Of a stretch of DNA of 46,053 bases, positions 8,085 through 17,330 are shown one piece after another. How positions within the stretch are numbered: the first letter of the stretch is position 1; every line of letters starts with the position of its first letter. Below the pieces are notes generated by a model. The model ran no database searches. It saw only the letters and a program-made list of their open reading frames with translations, and was not told where the DNA came from. The position numbers and the translations under genes were made by a program. The DNA comes from Bacteroidales bacterium (lineage in GTDB: Bacteria > Bacteroidota > Bacteroidia > Bacteroidales > UBA932): positions 1-46,053 of the forward strand of contig JAGCUK010000089.1 of assembly GCA_017962925.1 (NCBI GenBank). Reading direction: 5' to 3'.

Positions 8085-9407
8085 CTACTCAAATCTGCGC
8101 TTCTGGAACCAAATGTCGTGGAGGTTCAGGCCCACGCAGAGTTTAATATATCTTTCTCGCACCAGGCCGGCATCCGTAGTGCCTTTCTGCCCCATATCCA
8201 GCGCCACTGAAAGTCCGTTGTACCAACGGAATACCGGAAGGGTTGCTCCTAAAGTGATGCCAAAAGTATTGATTTCGTTGCCTGCAACTTTGTAATACTC
8301 ATTGTTATAGTATGCTCCGGCGCGGTAGGAAACCCTCTTGTACCAGTAGCGGACATTGTATCTGTCCGGGGTGTATTCCATGCCTGCACGGAGGCTGCGG
8401 CGGGAGGTGGCGCTGAAGGGCAGCTTACTGTTCGTGACGGCGAAGCCATCCACCGTTCCCATGCCGGTATTAGTCCAATCCGCAAGGATGAAATTGACCT
8501 CAGCACGGATGCGCTCGTCGAAGTTCACAGACAGGCCGAGGCCGAGTTCCGAAGCAATCCTGACGGGTGCCACGTTGACGCCCAAGGTGTCGGAATGGGA
8601 TGAAACCACCACCGTTTCCGCGCTTCCCACCGAACTATGCTTATAGTCCACCGTGCCGTTCATATTGGCGCCGAGGCTGTAGGTTGCGCCGAGGCCGATC
8701 TTGGTCTTGGTGCCGAACTTCTGCTCGAACTGCATCCCGAACTTCCCGGTAAACGCGTTCAAATGAAGGAGATAACTGTCCTGCACTGCGTTATAGCCGG
8801 TATTGGTGAAGCTTTCCGTGAAGTACTTGCTGTAGTTGCCGAAGATATAGTCTGCCTCGGCCCCCAGCGAGAGCTTTTTCCAGAAGCAGTGTCCTATTCC
8901 GCCATAGAGCTTATAGAAACTGCCCTGACCGTAGTCGTAGTAGGTGATATTTCCCGTATGCGCAATCACGGCAGGGTCCGTTTCGTGCACAGTGTAGCCA
9001 TATCCCGCAGAGCTGTAGGGGGTGATTCCGAAAATCATCGACATACTCCTCCAGATGGGGAAGGACAGGGCCATGCTGCCAAGATTGGTGATATTGCGGG
9101 CGGATGTCTGATCCCCCTGGCGATAGAGGATGTTGGAGTTCTGCACAGAGAAGTCCAGCATGAAGGAGAGGGAATCCCTGGCGGTGACCGCCGCGGGGTT
9201 GAGGGAATTCTGATAGCGGATGTTCCTGGATGCTATGCCCACGCCGCCCATGCTGCGGTGATAGGCGGATCCCTGCGGCGAGAGATCTCCTATTCCGAAG
9301 ATGGAATAAGGGGTGTAGGACAGATACTCCCCGGACTGGGCCGAAGCGTTAAGCCCAGCCAGCAGGGCTGTCAGAACAACTGCACTATTGAATATTCTTC
9401 TCAACAT
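8085..9407 (-). CDS. Outer-membrane beta-barrel protein (FadL/PorV-like)
   Basis: 440 residues with a signal peptide ending ASAQ (residues about 1-23). The mature N-terminus SGEYLSYTPYSIFGIGDLSP is followed by RSMGGVGIASR and NSLNPAA, typical of Bacteroidota outer-membrane transport barrels related to FadL/PorV. Amphipathic strands with aromatic girdles continue to the C-terminal WFQKRRFE. It overlaps coaX by 23 bases, so translation is probably coupled. Cargo unknown. In this cluster it may serve lipid or envelope traffic (inference from lptC). Confidence 0.85.
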   Translation of the reverse strand: MLRRIFNSAVVLTALLAGLNASAQSGEYLSYTPYSIFGIGDLSPQGSAYHRSMGGVGIASRNIRYQNSLNPAAVTARDSLSFMLDFSVQNSNILYRQGDQTSARNITNLGSMALSFPIWRSMSMIFGITPYSSAGYGYTVHETDPAVIAHTGNITYYDYGQGSFYKLYGGIGHCFWKKLSLGAEADYIFGNYSKYFTESFTNTGYNAVQDSYLLHLNAFTGKFGMQFEQKFGTKTKIGLGATYSLGANMNGTVDYKHSSVGSAETVVVSSHSDTLGVNVAPVRIASELGLGLSVNFDERIRAEVNFILADWTNTGMGTVDGFAVTNSKLPFSATSRRSLRAGMEYTPDRYNVRYWYKRVSYRAGAYYNNEYYKVAGNEINTFGITLGATLPVFRWYNGLSVALDMGQKGTTDAGLVRERYIKLCVGLNLHDIWFQKRRFE

Positions 9408-10113
9408 AATCGTCTGTTATAAGCGCCAAGCCTACTTGAACCAGGTTGCTCACGATGAACAGGGACTGTTTCATTCGCTTGGCAAAATATGTGGCATCCC
9501 CACCGGTAAATACCACCACATGTCCCGGATGCCGGCGGATATACCCTTCAATTTCAAACATTATGCCCGAAACCACCCCGGACTCTATAGAGGACTCCAG
9601 GGAGTTGCCCTCGTGAGGTATCCGGTTGGGAATATTCATCAACGGCAGAGCCTTTGAATACCGGTTCAAAGCCTTGAATCGGGTGGTGAATCCCGGGGAC
9701 ACGTTTCCGCCGTGGTATTGCCCGTCTTCAGAGGTCAGGTCGATAGTCAGCGTGGTACCGAAATCGAACACTATGCACGGCTTTCCCTTGAACAGATAGC
9801 GCACCGCCAGCAGCGACGCGGCCCTGTCGTAGGAAAGATAATCCGGGAGATCGTAACGCTGGAGAATGTCCGGATGGGCACTGTCCAGAATCATCAGGTG
9901 CTTGCACTCCTTGCGGAGCACAGCCTCTTCCTCGGGGGTTACCGGCTTGGCGGACACCACAGCCATCACTTCCGGCTTTTCCTTCTCGGTGAGGGTGAGG
10001 ATGAAGTTCATCACCTTCTCTCCCTGATAACGGAAAGCCTTGCCGAGGGTCATTCCCTCCGCCCATGCGGCCTTGAGTGCCGTGTTACCTACTTCTATGA
10101 GCAAATTTGCCAC
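9385..10113 (-). CDS. coaX: Type III pantothenate kinase
   Basis: 242-residue cytoplasmic enzyme for the first step of coenzyme A synthesis (pantothenate to 4'-phosphopantothenate). ASKHA-type motifs are visible: N-terminal phosphate-loop-like EVGNTALKAAW, the LPDYLSYDRAASLLA region (usually GxDR), CIVFDFGTTLTIDLTSEDG with the metal-binding Asp, GGNVSPGFTTRFKALN, and VVFTGGDATYFAK near the C-terminus. The usual first-strand Asp (DIGNT) is Glu here (EVGNT) and GxDR reads SYDR; both may be tolerated. It heads the envelope operon and has a well-formed upstream promoter. Length is normal for CoaX. Confidence 0.93.
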   Translation of the reverse strand: MANLLIEVGNTALKAAWAEGMTLGKAFRYQGEKVMNFILTLTEKEKPEVMAVVSAKPVTPEEEAVLRKECKHLMILDSAHPDILQRYDLPDYLSYDRAASLLAVRYLFKGKPCIVFDFGTTLTIDLTSEDGQYHGGNVSPGFTTRFKALNRYSKALPLMNIPNRIPHEGNSLESSIESGVVSGIMFEIEGYIRRHPGHVVVFTGGDATYFAKRMKQSLFIVSNLVQVGLALITDDYVEKNIQ

Positions 10114-10137
10114 AGTCTTTCTTTAATACAAAGCCTA

Positions 10138-10168
10138 CAAAGGTAAGAAATTATACGAACTTATTCAA
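10138..10168 (-). promoter_or_regulatory. Bacteroidota-type promoter for coaX operon
   Basis: On the minus strand TTG (10166-10168), then a 20-base spacer, then TACCTTTG (10138-10145) match the -33 TTG / -7 TAnnTTTG consensus. Transcription would begin near 10133, about 20 bases before the coaX ATG. The -33 part lies inside the 3' end of mfd. Confidence 0.65.
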
Positions 10169-13100
10169 GAGGGACCAGGATGCCTGAAGTCCGTCGAGCC
10201 CGTGTGCCACAAGTTTAAGTTTATCTTCGCTCTGCTTCAGCACGAACGGCACGCTTCCGGACGACACCGTCGCGAGTATCTTTTCGAACACTTCGGACTT
10301 AAAATAGTTGGAGTTTTGCTGTGATACGAACCAGCAGATACACATCCCGTTCTTCACTATGATTTTCTCGAAGCCGAGACGCATTCCGAGATTACGGATC
10401 TTCACCACATAGAAGAGGTTCGCCACCGGCTGAGGAATACGTCCGAAACGGTCGGTGAGATGAATGGCAAGTCGGTCCATATCCTTGTCGGAACTCATGG
10501 AATCGAGTTGCTTGTAGATGCGGATTTTCTCTGCTGTAACATCGATATAATCGTCCGGAATAAGGGCTTCCTGATCGGTCTCGATGGTGCAGTCAGAGAT
10601 AATTTTCTCCCTACCTCTATTAATCTTTTGACCTGTCTCTATGCCTAGTTCGTCCATAGCTTCGTTGATCACCTTCTGGAAGGTTTCATAACCCATATCC
10701 ATCATGAATCCGCTCTGTTCAGCACCAAGCAGATTACCGGCTCCTCGGATATCCAGATCCTGCATTGCGATATTGAAACCACTGCCCAGATCGGAGAACT
10801 CCTCGATGGCCCTGAGACGTCTGCGCGCATCCTCCGTAACCGATGCCAGCGGAGGTACTATCAGGTAACAAAATGCCTTGCGATTGGAGCGCCCGACGCG
10901 TCCCCGGAGTTGGTGTAAATCGCTCAATCCGATGTTCTGTGCCTGGTTGATTATGATGGTATTCGCGTTCGGTATGTCCAACCCGTTTTCGATGATGGTG
11001 GTACAAAGTAGCACGTCATAATCTCCCCGGATAAACCCGAGCATCCTATCCTCCAACTGGCGGGATTCCATCTGCCCGTGCGCCAGGCAAATTCTGGCAT
11101 CCGGGACCAGACGGCGGAGGATTTTCTCAATATGCGGGAGTTCCTCCACCTTGTTATGGAGGAAGAATACCTGCCCGCCGCGGTTGAGTTCATAATTGAT
11201 GATGCTCTTGACCTCACCCTCATCGAAGAGGATTATCTCGGTCTGCACCGGGATGCGGTTGGGAGGAGGAGTGTTGATAATGCTGAGGTCCCTCGCGCCG
11301 AGAAGCGAGAACTGCAGGGTTCTGGGGATAGGGGTGGCTGTCAGGGTGAGAGTATCTACCGAGGCCTTCATCTGGCGGAGACGCTCCTTGGCTGCAACCC
11401 CGAACTTCTGTTCCTCATCTATCACCAGCAGGCCCAGATCCTTGAATTCAAAGCCGCTCCCAAGAATCTTGTGGGTACCGATTATTATATCTATCTCGCC
11501 GGTGGAGACCCGGTGTTTGATATCCGATATCTGCTTAGCGGTGCGAAGGCGGCTGACATATTCCACCGTGCAAGGGAAGTTGGCAAGGCGGGAGGTAAAG
11601 GTGTTGTAGTGCTGCAAGGCCAGGATTGTGGTGGGGACGAGCACGGCCACCTGTTTGCCGTCGGTCACCGCCTTGAATGCAGCGCGGATGGCCACTTCCG
11701 TTTTGCCGAAACCTACATCGCCGCACACCAGACGGTCCATAGGGCAATCATCCTCCATATCCCTTTTGACCGCGATGGTGGCTGCCTCCTGGTCGGGTGT
11801 ATCCTCGAACATAAAGGAAGATTCCAACTCATCCTGAAGGTAGGTGTCCGCGGAGAACGCGAATCCCTTGGTGGCCTTGCGCTTGGCGTAAAGTTGAATC
11901 AGATCTTTCGCTATATCCTTTACCTTGCGCTTGGCGTTGGCCTTCAGGGTAGCCCAGGTCTTGGATCCGAGTTTGTTTATGCGCGGCTGCTCGCCGTCCG
12001 CCGAACGGAAGAGGGAGAGTTTATTGAGCGCGTGCACTGATACAAACACCACGTCTCCATCCTTGTAGCTGATTTTCACTACCTCGCGGACGCGGCCCTT
12101 GTCGTCATACATCCTCACCAAACCGCCGAACACCCCGATTCCGTAGTCGATATGCACCACGTAATCCCCTATATTAAAGGAGTTTAGGTCGTTTATGGTG
12201 AGTTGTTCGCTCTTTTCCACGCTGCGGCGGATGCTCACCCGATGGAAACGTTCGAATATCTCATGATCGGAGTAATGGGCCTCTTTGGAATCCTCATCCA
12301 CAAATCCTTCATGAATATTCTTTCCCTCTACGAATTCAGGAAGAATTCCACCCTCTTCGCTCAGAATAGTCCGGATTCTGTTGATCTGGGAAGACTTTTC
12401 GCAGTAGATGCGCACCTTATACCCGTTCTCCGTTTTGCGGCGGATATCCTCCTCCAGCAGATCGAAGTTCTTGTTGAACTTAGGCTGGGGGCTGATATGG
12501 AATCTCTCCGGATTATCAACTTTCTTTCCAACCGGAATCTGGAGAAATACCCTGTTGAATCCTTCTGTAAGAGGAAAAAAGTCCCTATTATTATAAAGGT
12601 CTGTGGAATCCAGCCAGATGGTGGTGGTTTTTGGAAGCAGCGAGAATAAATCTTTTCCCTCATCTGCCGTGTCTGAGAGGACTCCTCCTATTATCTCAAC
12701 CTTATCACATTCTTCCTTAGAAACCTGGGTATTACAGTTGAATATATGTATGGTTTCAACCTCATTTCCCCAGAAAGAAATGCGGTACGGTTCATTGTTG
12801 GAGTAGGAGAAAATATCTATTAAGGAGCCTCTGATGGCATATTGCCCTGGAGCAGAAACAAAATCTTCACGCTCAAATCCCTGTTCTCCCAATATCTCTA
12901 TTATCTTATCGAAGGATATATCCTGCCCTTTGGAAATACTGAGTATAGACTTACCTGACACCCCTTCAGATGGTATTTTCTCTTCCAGAGCATCGGGACA
13001 ACTCACTATATAAACCTGCTCTCCCTTATTCTTTATTATCGCACTCAGGGCAGCTGTACGCTGGACACTTATAGAGGATTTGTAATTACTCCTTTCTATA

Positions 13101-13309
13101 CCCTTTCCACTCGGGGGAAGAAGGAAAACCTTATCTCCTTCTATGAGTTGATAAAGATCCGATGTACAGTATTCAGCTGACTCTTTATCGGGTAATATAA
13201 TGAGGTTTATCCCCTTGGATGCGGAATTATTGAGCACAAACCACCTCGCAGACAGGAAGAGTCCGCTACAATAGATTTCTTTTTCTTTACCAATCCGGGT
13301 TATTAACAT
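10151..13309 (-). CDS. mfd: Transcription-repair coupling factor Mfd
   Basis: About 1052 residues. Translocates along DNA, removes stalled RNA polymerase and recruits UvrA. Domains in order: a UvrB-like N-terminal module (to about 330, with GSLIDIFSYSNNEPYRISFWG); a CarD-like RNA-polymerase-interaction domain (about 380-440, GDYVVHIDYGIGVFGGL); RecG-like helicase domains with Walker A CGDVGFGKTEVAI, DEEQKFG, TATPIPRTLQF and motif VI HQLRGRVGRSNRKAF; and a C-terminal TRCF domain. I use ATG 13309; an in-frame GTG at 13315 is an alternative. It is somewhat short at the N-terminus for the family. The 5' half is noticeably AT-richer than the 3' half. Confidence 0.96.
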   Translation of the reverse strand: MLITRIGKEKEIYCSGLFLSARWFVLNNSASKGINLIILPDKESAEYCTSDLYQLIEGDKVFLLPPSGKGIERSNYKSSISVQRTAALSAIIKNKGEQVYIVSCPDALEEKIPSEGVSGKSILSISKGQDISFDKIIEILGEQGFEREDFVSAPGQYAIRGSLIDIFSYSNNEPYRISFWGNEVETIHIFNCNTQVSKEECDKVEIIGGVLSDTADEGKDLFSLLPKTTTIWLDSTDLYNNRDFFPLTEGFNRVFLQIPVGKKVDNPERFHISPQPKFNKNFDLLEEDIRRKTENGYKVRIYCEKSSQINRIRTILSEEGGILPEFVEGKNIHEGFVDEDSKEAHYSDHEIFERFHRVSIRRSVEKSEQLTINDLNSFNIGDYVVHIDYGIGVFGGLVRMYDDKGRVREVVKISYKDGDVVFVSVHALNKLSLFRSADGEQPRINKLGSKTWATLKANAKRKVKDIAKDLIQLYAKRKATKGFAFSADTYLQDELESSFMFEDTPDQEAATIAVKRDMEDDCPMDRLVCGDVGFGKTEVAIRAAFKAVTDGKQVAVLVPTTILALQHYNTFTSRLANFPCTVEYVSRLRTAKQISDIKHRVSTGEIDIIIGTHKILGSGFEFKDLGLLVIDEEQKFGVAAKERLRQMKASVDTLTLTATPIPRTLQFSLLGARDLSIINTPPPNRIPVQTEIILFDEGEVKSIINYELNRGGQVFFLHNKVEELPHIEKILRRLVPDARICLAHGQMESRQLEDRMLGFIRGDYDVLLCTTIIENGLDIPNANTIIINQAQNIGLSDLHQLRGRVGRSNRKAFCYLIVPPLASVTEDARRRLRAIEEFSDLGSGFNIAMQDLDIRGAGNLLGAEQSGFMMDMGYETFQKVINEAMDELGIETGQKINRGREKIISDCTIETDQEALIPDDYIDVTAEKIRIYKQLDSMSSDKDMDRLAIHLTDRFGRIPQPVANLFYVVKIRNLGMRLGFEKIIVKNGMCICWFVSQQNSNYFKSEVFEKILATVSSGSVPFVLKQSEDKLKLVAHGLDGLQASWSLLNKFV

Positions 13310-13315
13310 AACCAC

Positions 13316-13554
13316 CGAAAAAGTTGTTTAAAACTTGTTTATAATCCTGTTAATAAATCCTTAATATCCCGGATGCTTTAGTTTTTAACAAATCCTTTAA
13401 AAAGAATAATCAAGGTTATAAACAATTATTTAAATTCTAATTATTTAATAATCAGTTATTTATAAACTTATTAACATTTTAACAAGCCTAATAAATAAAA
13501 CACGATAAAAATAAAAAGAACTATATTTGTATTTAGAATTTAAAACTGGAACCT
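13316..13554. other. AT-rich divergent intergenic region with repeated DnaA-box-like 9-mers
   Basis: 239 bases between divergent mfd and ruvB, extremely AT-rich compared with the rest of the window. It holds five closely related 9-mers of form TTAT(A/T)AAC(A/T): 13336-13344 and 13348-13356 on the minus strand, and 13416-13424, 13460-13468 and 13468-13476 on the plus strand. They resemble degenerate DnaA boxes (TTATCCACA) but none is an exact match. No gene, tRNA or terminator hairpin is seen. A promoter for ruvB is at its right edge. Confidence 0.5.
13522..13529 (+). promoter_or_regulatory. Putative -7 element for ruvB
   Basis: TATATTTG matches the TAnnTTTG consensus, 25 bases before the ruvB ATG. 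No TTG is seen at the expected -33 position. Confidence 0.5.
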
Positions 13555-14574
13555 ATGTCCGATTTCAATCCTCACGATACAAACGAAGGCAAAGATAAAG
13601 AATTGGATGGAATTATCCGCCCCCGGGAGCTGGAAGATTTCACCGGACAGAGTGAAATTGTTTCGAATCTGAGGGTTTACATCCAGGCAGCCAAGTTGCG
13701 TGGGGAGACATTGGATCATACCTTGTTCCATGGCCCTCCCGGTCTGGGAAAGACTACCCTTGCACATATCATCGCCAATGAAATGGGGGTGAATATGAAG
13801 ATTACATCCGGTCCCGTGCTCGACCGTCCGGGGGATCTGGCAGGCCTCCTGACATCCCTGGAGCCGGGGGATGTTCTCTTTATAGATGAAATCCACCGTT
13901 TATCCCCCGAGGTAGAGGAATATCTCTACTCCGCGATGGAGGATTTTGTTATAGATATAATGATAGATAAGGGGCCGGGCGCCCGCTCCGTACGCATCTC
14001 CTTGAATCCTTTTACTCTCGTTGGTGCAACCACCCGAAGCGGCCTCTTGACGGCACCTCTCCGCGCCCGCTTCGGCATCACCTGCCCGCTGGAATATTAT
14101 GATTCGGCAGATCTGGTTAAAATAGTCAAGCGCAGCGCCGGCATCTTTAAAGTAGAAATAGAGGATTCGGCGGCGAAGGAAATAGCTCTGCGCAGCCGCG
14201 GCACCCCTAGAATATGTAATTCGCTCCTCCGTAGGGTAAGGGATTTTGCTCAGGTGGAGGGAACTGGAGTGATTGATCTTAAGATTGCAAAATACGCCCT
14301 GGATAAACTTCATATTGATACTCTCGGGCTGGATTCCATCGATAATAAGATTCTCCGTACGATAATAGAAAAGTTCAAGGGTGGTCCCGTCGGGGCAAAT
14401 ACTCTTTCCACTGCTATAAGCGAGGACCAAGGAACCTACGAGGAAGTGTACGAACCCTTCCTTATTAAAGAAGGATTTATCCTGCGTACGCAGCGCGGGC
14501 GTATAGCCACCGATTTGGCATATAAACATTTGGGGGTGATTAAGCCTTCCGGCGATGAGAATACCCTGTTTTAA
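13555..14574 (+). CDS. ruvB: Holliday junction branch migration ATPase RuvB
   Basis: 339 residues, the normal length. The AAA+ motor works with RuvA and RuvC on Holliday junctions. Walker A is [17 protein letters not shown] (about residues 60-76), Walker B is [12 protein letters not shown], sensor 1 lies in [21 protein letters not shown], and the C-terminal winged helix ends in [17 protein letters not shown]. ruvA lies about 7 kb away on the other strand, so the ruvAB pair is split. The start ATG is 25 bases after a TATATTTG element. Confidence 0.98.
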   Translation: MSDFNPHDTNEGKDKELDGIIRPRELEDFTGQSEIVSNLRVYIQAAKLRGETLDHTLFHGPPGLGKTTLAHIIANEMGVNMKITSGPVLDRPGDLAGLLTSLEPGDVLFIDEIHRLSPEVEEYLYSAMEDFVIDIMIDKGPGARSVRISLNPFTLVGATTRSGLLTAPLRARFGITCPLEYYDSADLVKIVKRSAGIFKVEIEDSAAKEIALRSRGTPRICNSLLRRVRDFAQVEGTGVIDLKIAKYALDKLHIDTLGLDSIDNKILRTIIEKFKGGPVGANTLSTAISEDQGTYEEVYEPFLIKEGFILRTQRGRIATDLAYKHLGVIKPSGDENTLF

Positions 14575-14576
14575 TC

Positions 14577-14608
14577 TTGTTCTTCTCGCCAAAAATGAGT
14601 AAAATTGC
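14577..14608 (+). promoter_or_regulatory. Possible promoter for sdhAB/frdAB
   Basis: TTG (14577-14579), a 21-base spacer and TAAAATTG (14601-14608), one mismatch from TAnnTTTG, lie in the 59-base gap after ruvB. Transcription would start near 14613, about 20 bases before the ATG. Confidence 0.35.
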
Positions 14609-14633
14609 AGACTATTAAATTATAATAAATAAA

Positions 14634-16580
14634 ATGGCAGATAAACTTATCTCTAAGATTCCTGATGGACCGCTGGCGGAGAAATGGACCAAGCGTAAAT
14701 CAGAAATTCATCTGGTCAGTCCTAACAACAAAAGAAAACTTGAGATTATAGTGGTAGGAACCGGTCTCGGCGGAGCTTCTGCAGCTGCGTCCCTCGGCGA
14801 ACTTGGCTATAATGTGAAGATTTTCTGCATCAGCGATTCTCCCCGCCGTGCGCACTCTATTGCCGCTCAGGGTGGTATCAATGCTGCGAAGAACTACCAG
14901 AACGACAACGATTCCGTTTACAGGCTTTTCTACGACACTATTAAAGGTGGAGATTATCGCGCCCGCGAGGCGAACGTCTATCGTCTTGCAGAGGTAAGTG
15001 CCGCCATTATAGACCAGTGCGTCGCTCAGGGTATTCCGTTTGCGCGTGAATACGGCGGATATCTTGCCAACCGTTCTTTCGGTGGTGTGCAGGTGAGTCG
15101 TACTTTCTATGCCCGCGGTCAAACCGGACAGCAGCTGCTTTTAGGTGCGTATGCATCTCTGAATAAGGAAATTGCCGCCGGCACAGTGACGAGTTATCCC
15201 CGCCACGAGATGCTGGATCTGGTAATTATAAATGGAGAAGCGAAGGGTATTATCGCCCGTAACCTGGTTACCGGCCAGCTCGAGCGTTTTGGCGCCCAAG
15301 CAGTGGTTATTGCTACCGGCGGATATGGAAATACCTACTTCCTTTCCACCAACGCAATGAATAGTAACGGATCCGCCGCAATGCAGTGCTGGCGCAAGGG
15401 TGCATACTTTGCAAATCCCTGCTTCGCGCAGATCCATCCTACCTGTATTCCGGTTCACGGGGATCAGCAGTGCAAACTAACCCTTATGAGTGAAAGTCTG
15501 CGTAACGACGGACGCATATGGGTTCCTAAGAAACTGGAGGATGTGGAGAAACTCCGCAAGCACGAGATAAAGGCTTCTCAGATACCTGAGGAAGACCGCG
15601 ATTACTATCTCGAGCGTCGTTATCCCGCCTTTGGAAACCTCGTTCCCCGCGATGTTGCATCCCGTGCCGCCAAGGAGCGTTGCGATGCCGGTTTCGGTGT
15701 GAATGAGACGGGTAAGGCCGTGTTCCTCGACTTCTCCGATGCTATCCGCCGCCTGGGCCATCAGAAGGTTGCCGAGCGCTATGGAAACCTCTTCGAAATG
15801 TATGAGAAGATCACCGCTTCATCCCCTTGGGAGGAGCCTATGATGATATATCCCGCTATCCACTATACCATGGGTGGAGTTTGGGTAGATTATGATCTTC
15901 AGACCACTATCCCTGGTCTCTACGCCATCGGCGAAGCTAACTTTTCGGATCACGGTGGAAACCGCCTCGGCGCATCCGCTCTCATGCAGGGTCTCGCAGA
16001 TGGGTACTTCGTGATACCTGTTACTATCGGTGATTATCTCTCCAAGAAATTTGCGGAACCCAAGACTGATATCAACGCTCCTGAGTTCGTAGTTGCAGAA
16101 AAGGCTGTGCAGGCACGTATAGATAAGCTTTTTGCTATCAACGGCACCGAGACTGTGGATTCTCTGCATAAGGAACTCGGCCACATTATGTGGGAGTATG
16201 TCGGTATGGCCCGTGATGAGGAAGGCCTTAAGACCGCCATCACCAAGATCAAAGAACTGCGTGAGCGTTTCTATAAGGATGTCAAGGTGCCTGGAAACCA
16301 GTTTGAATTCAATCAGGAATTGGAGAAGGCCCTGCGCCTCGAAGATTTCTTCGATATCGGCGAACTGATGGCTTATGATGCTCTTAACCGTAAAGAATCC
16401 TGCGGCGGACACTTCCGTGTGGAAAGCCAGACTGAGGAAGGTGAGGCTAAGCGCGACGATAAGAACTTTATGTATGTTGCAGCCTGGGAATACAAAGGAG
16501 AGGGTGTTGAGCCTGAACTCCATAAGGAGCCTCTCAAGTATGAGTTCATCGAGGTTAAGACGAGAAACTACAAAGACTAA
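14634..16580 (+). CDS. sdhA: Fumarate reductase/succinate dehydrogenase flavoprotein subunit
   Basis: 648-residue FAD subunit of the membrane-bound fumarate reductase/succinate dehydrogenase. The FAD-binding fold starts at about residue 38 ([19 protein letters not shown]); [20 protein letters not shown] carries the flavin-linking region. The dicarboxylate-site motifs include [22 protein letters not shown] and [25 protein letters not shown]. The size and C-terminal extension fit the large Bacteroidota/epsilonproteobacterial type. It is followed after 6 bases by the iron-sulfur subunit, but no cytochrome b gene precedes it, although Bacteroidetes clusters normally begin with one. In gut Bacteroidales this enzyme mainly reduces fumarate in succinate fermentation. 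Confidence 0.95.
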   Translation: MADKLISKIPDGPLAEKWTKRKSEIHLVSPNNKRKLEIIVVGTGLGGASAAASLGELGYNVKIFCISDSPRRAHSIAAQGGINAAKNYQNDNDSVYRLFYDTIKGGDYRAREANVYRLAEVSAAIIDQCVAQGIPFAREYGGYLANRSFGGVQVSRTFYARGQTGQQLLLGAYASLNKEIAAGTVTSYPRHEMLDLVIINGEAKGIIARNLVTGQLERFGAQAVVIATGGYGNTYFLSTNAMNSNGSAAMQCWRKGAYFANPCFAQIHPTCIPVHGDQQCKLTLMSESLRNDGRIWVPKKLEDVEKLRKHEIKASQIPEEDRDYYLERRYPAFGNLVPRDVASRAAKERCDAGFGVNETGKAVFLDFSDAIRRLGHQKVAERYGNLFEMYEKITASSPWEEPMMIYPAIHYTMGGVWVDYDLQTTIPGLYAIGEANFSDHGGNRLGASALMQGLADGYFVIPVTIGDYLSKKFAEPKTDINAPEFVVAEKAVQARIDKLFAINGTETVDSLHKELGHIMWEYVGMARDEEGLKTAITKIKELRERFYKDVKVPGNQFEFNQELEKALRLEDFFDIGELMAYDALNRKESCGGHFRVESQTEEGEAKRDDKNFMYVAAWEYKGEGVEPELHKEPLKYEFIEVKTRNYKD

Positions 16581-16586
16581 GGACGT

Positions 16587-17330
16587 ATGAATTTCAATGT
16601 TAAGATATGGCGTCAGCGTAACGCCAAGGCAAAAGGACATTTCGAAACCTATCATATCGAAGATATAGAGTCGGATGCCTCATTCCTGGAAATGCTTGAT
16701 ATTCTGAATGAGAAGTTGATCCGTGAGGGTATCGACCCTGTTTCATTCGATCATGATTGCCGTGAGGGAATCTGCGGAGCATGTTCCCTTTATATCGACG
16801 GGCGTGCCCATGGTCCGGATGATCATGTGACTACCTGCCAACTCTTCATGCGTCATTTCAAGGATGGTGCAACCATTACTGTGGAGCCTTGGCGTAGTTC
16901 TGCTTTCCCGGTAATCAAAGACCTTGTAGTGGACCGCAGAGCATATGATAAGATCCTCCAGGCAGGTGGATTTATTACTGTCCGTACCGGATCTGCACAG
17001 GATGCAAACAATATCCTCATCAGTCACGATGTGGCGGAGGAGAGCATGGATGCAGCGGCCTGTATCGGCTGTGGTGCGTGCGTTGCTACCTGTAAGAACG
17101 GTTCAGCGATGCTCTTTGTGGCTGCCCGTGTGAGTTCTCTCGCTCTCCTGCCTCAGGGTAAGGTAGAGGCTGCCAAGCGCGCCCGCAATATGGTCAAGAA
17201 GATGGATGAACTGGGATTCGGCAACTGCACCAATACCCGTGCCTGCGAACTGGAATGCCCGAAGGGCATTTCGGTATCCCATATCGCCCGCCTGAACAGA
17301 GAGTTCCTTAAGGCTAAATTCTCCGAGTAA
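16587..17330 (+). CDS. sdhB: Fumarate reductase/succinate dehydrogenase iron-sulfur subunit
   Basis: 247 residues. Passes electrons between the flavoprotein and the quinone site. Cluster ligands are visible: the [2Fe-2S] loop with Cys58, Cys63, Cys66 and Cys84; a ferredoxin-like [11 protein letters not shown] run (Cys159, 162, 165, 169); and Cys214, Cys220 and ECPKG Cys224 for the remaining clusters. All expected ligands are present, so the protein should be functional. Its TAA stop directly abuts the TAA of hflX on the other strand (TAATTA at 17328-17333), leaving no intergenic space. Confidence 0.95.
   Translation: MNFNVKIWRQRNAKAKGHFETYHIEDIESDASFLEMLDILNEKLIREGIDPVSFDHDCREGICGACSLYIDGRAHGPDDHVTTCQLFMRHFKDGATITVEPWRSSAFPVIKDLVVDRRAYDKILQAGGFITVRTGSAQDANNILISHDVAEESMDAAACIGCGACVATCKNGSAMLFVAARVSSLALLPQGKVEAAKRARNMVKKMDELGFGNCTNTRACELECPKGISVSHIARLNREFLKAKFSE

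Noticed and set aside
13316..13554. Small RNA or tRNA gene in the mfd-ruvB gap
   Set aside because: No cloverleaf, no CCA end and no GC-containing stem; the region is almost purely A/T.
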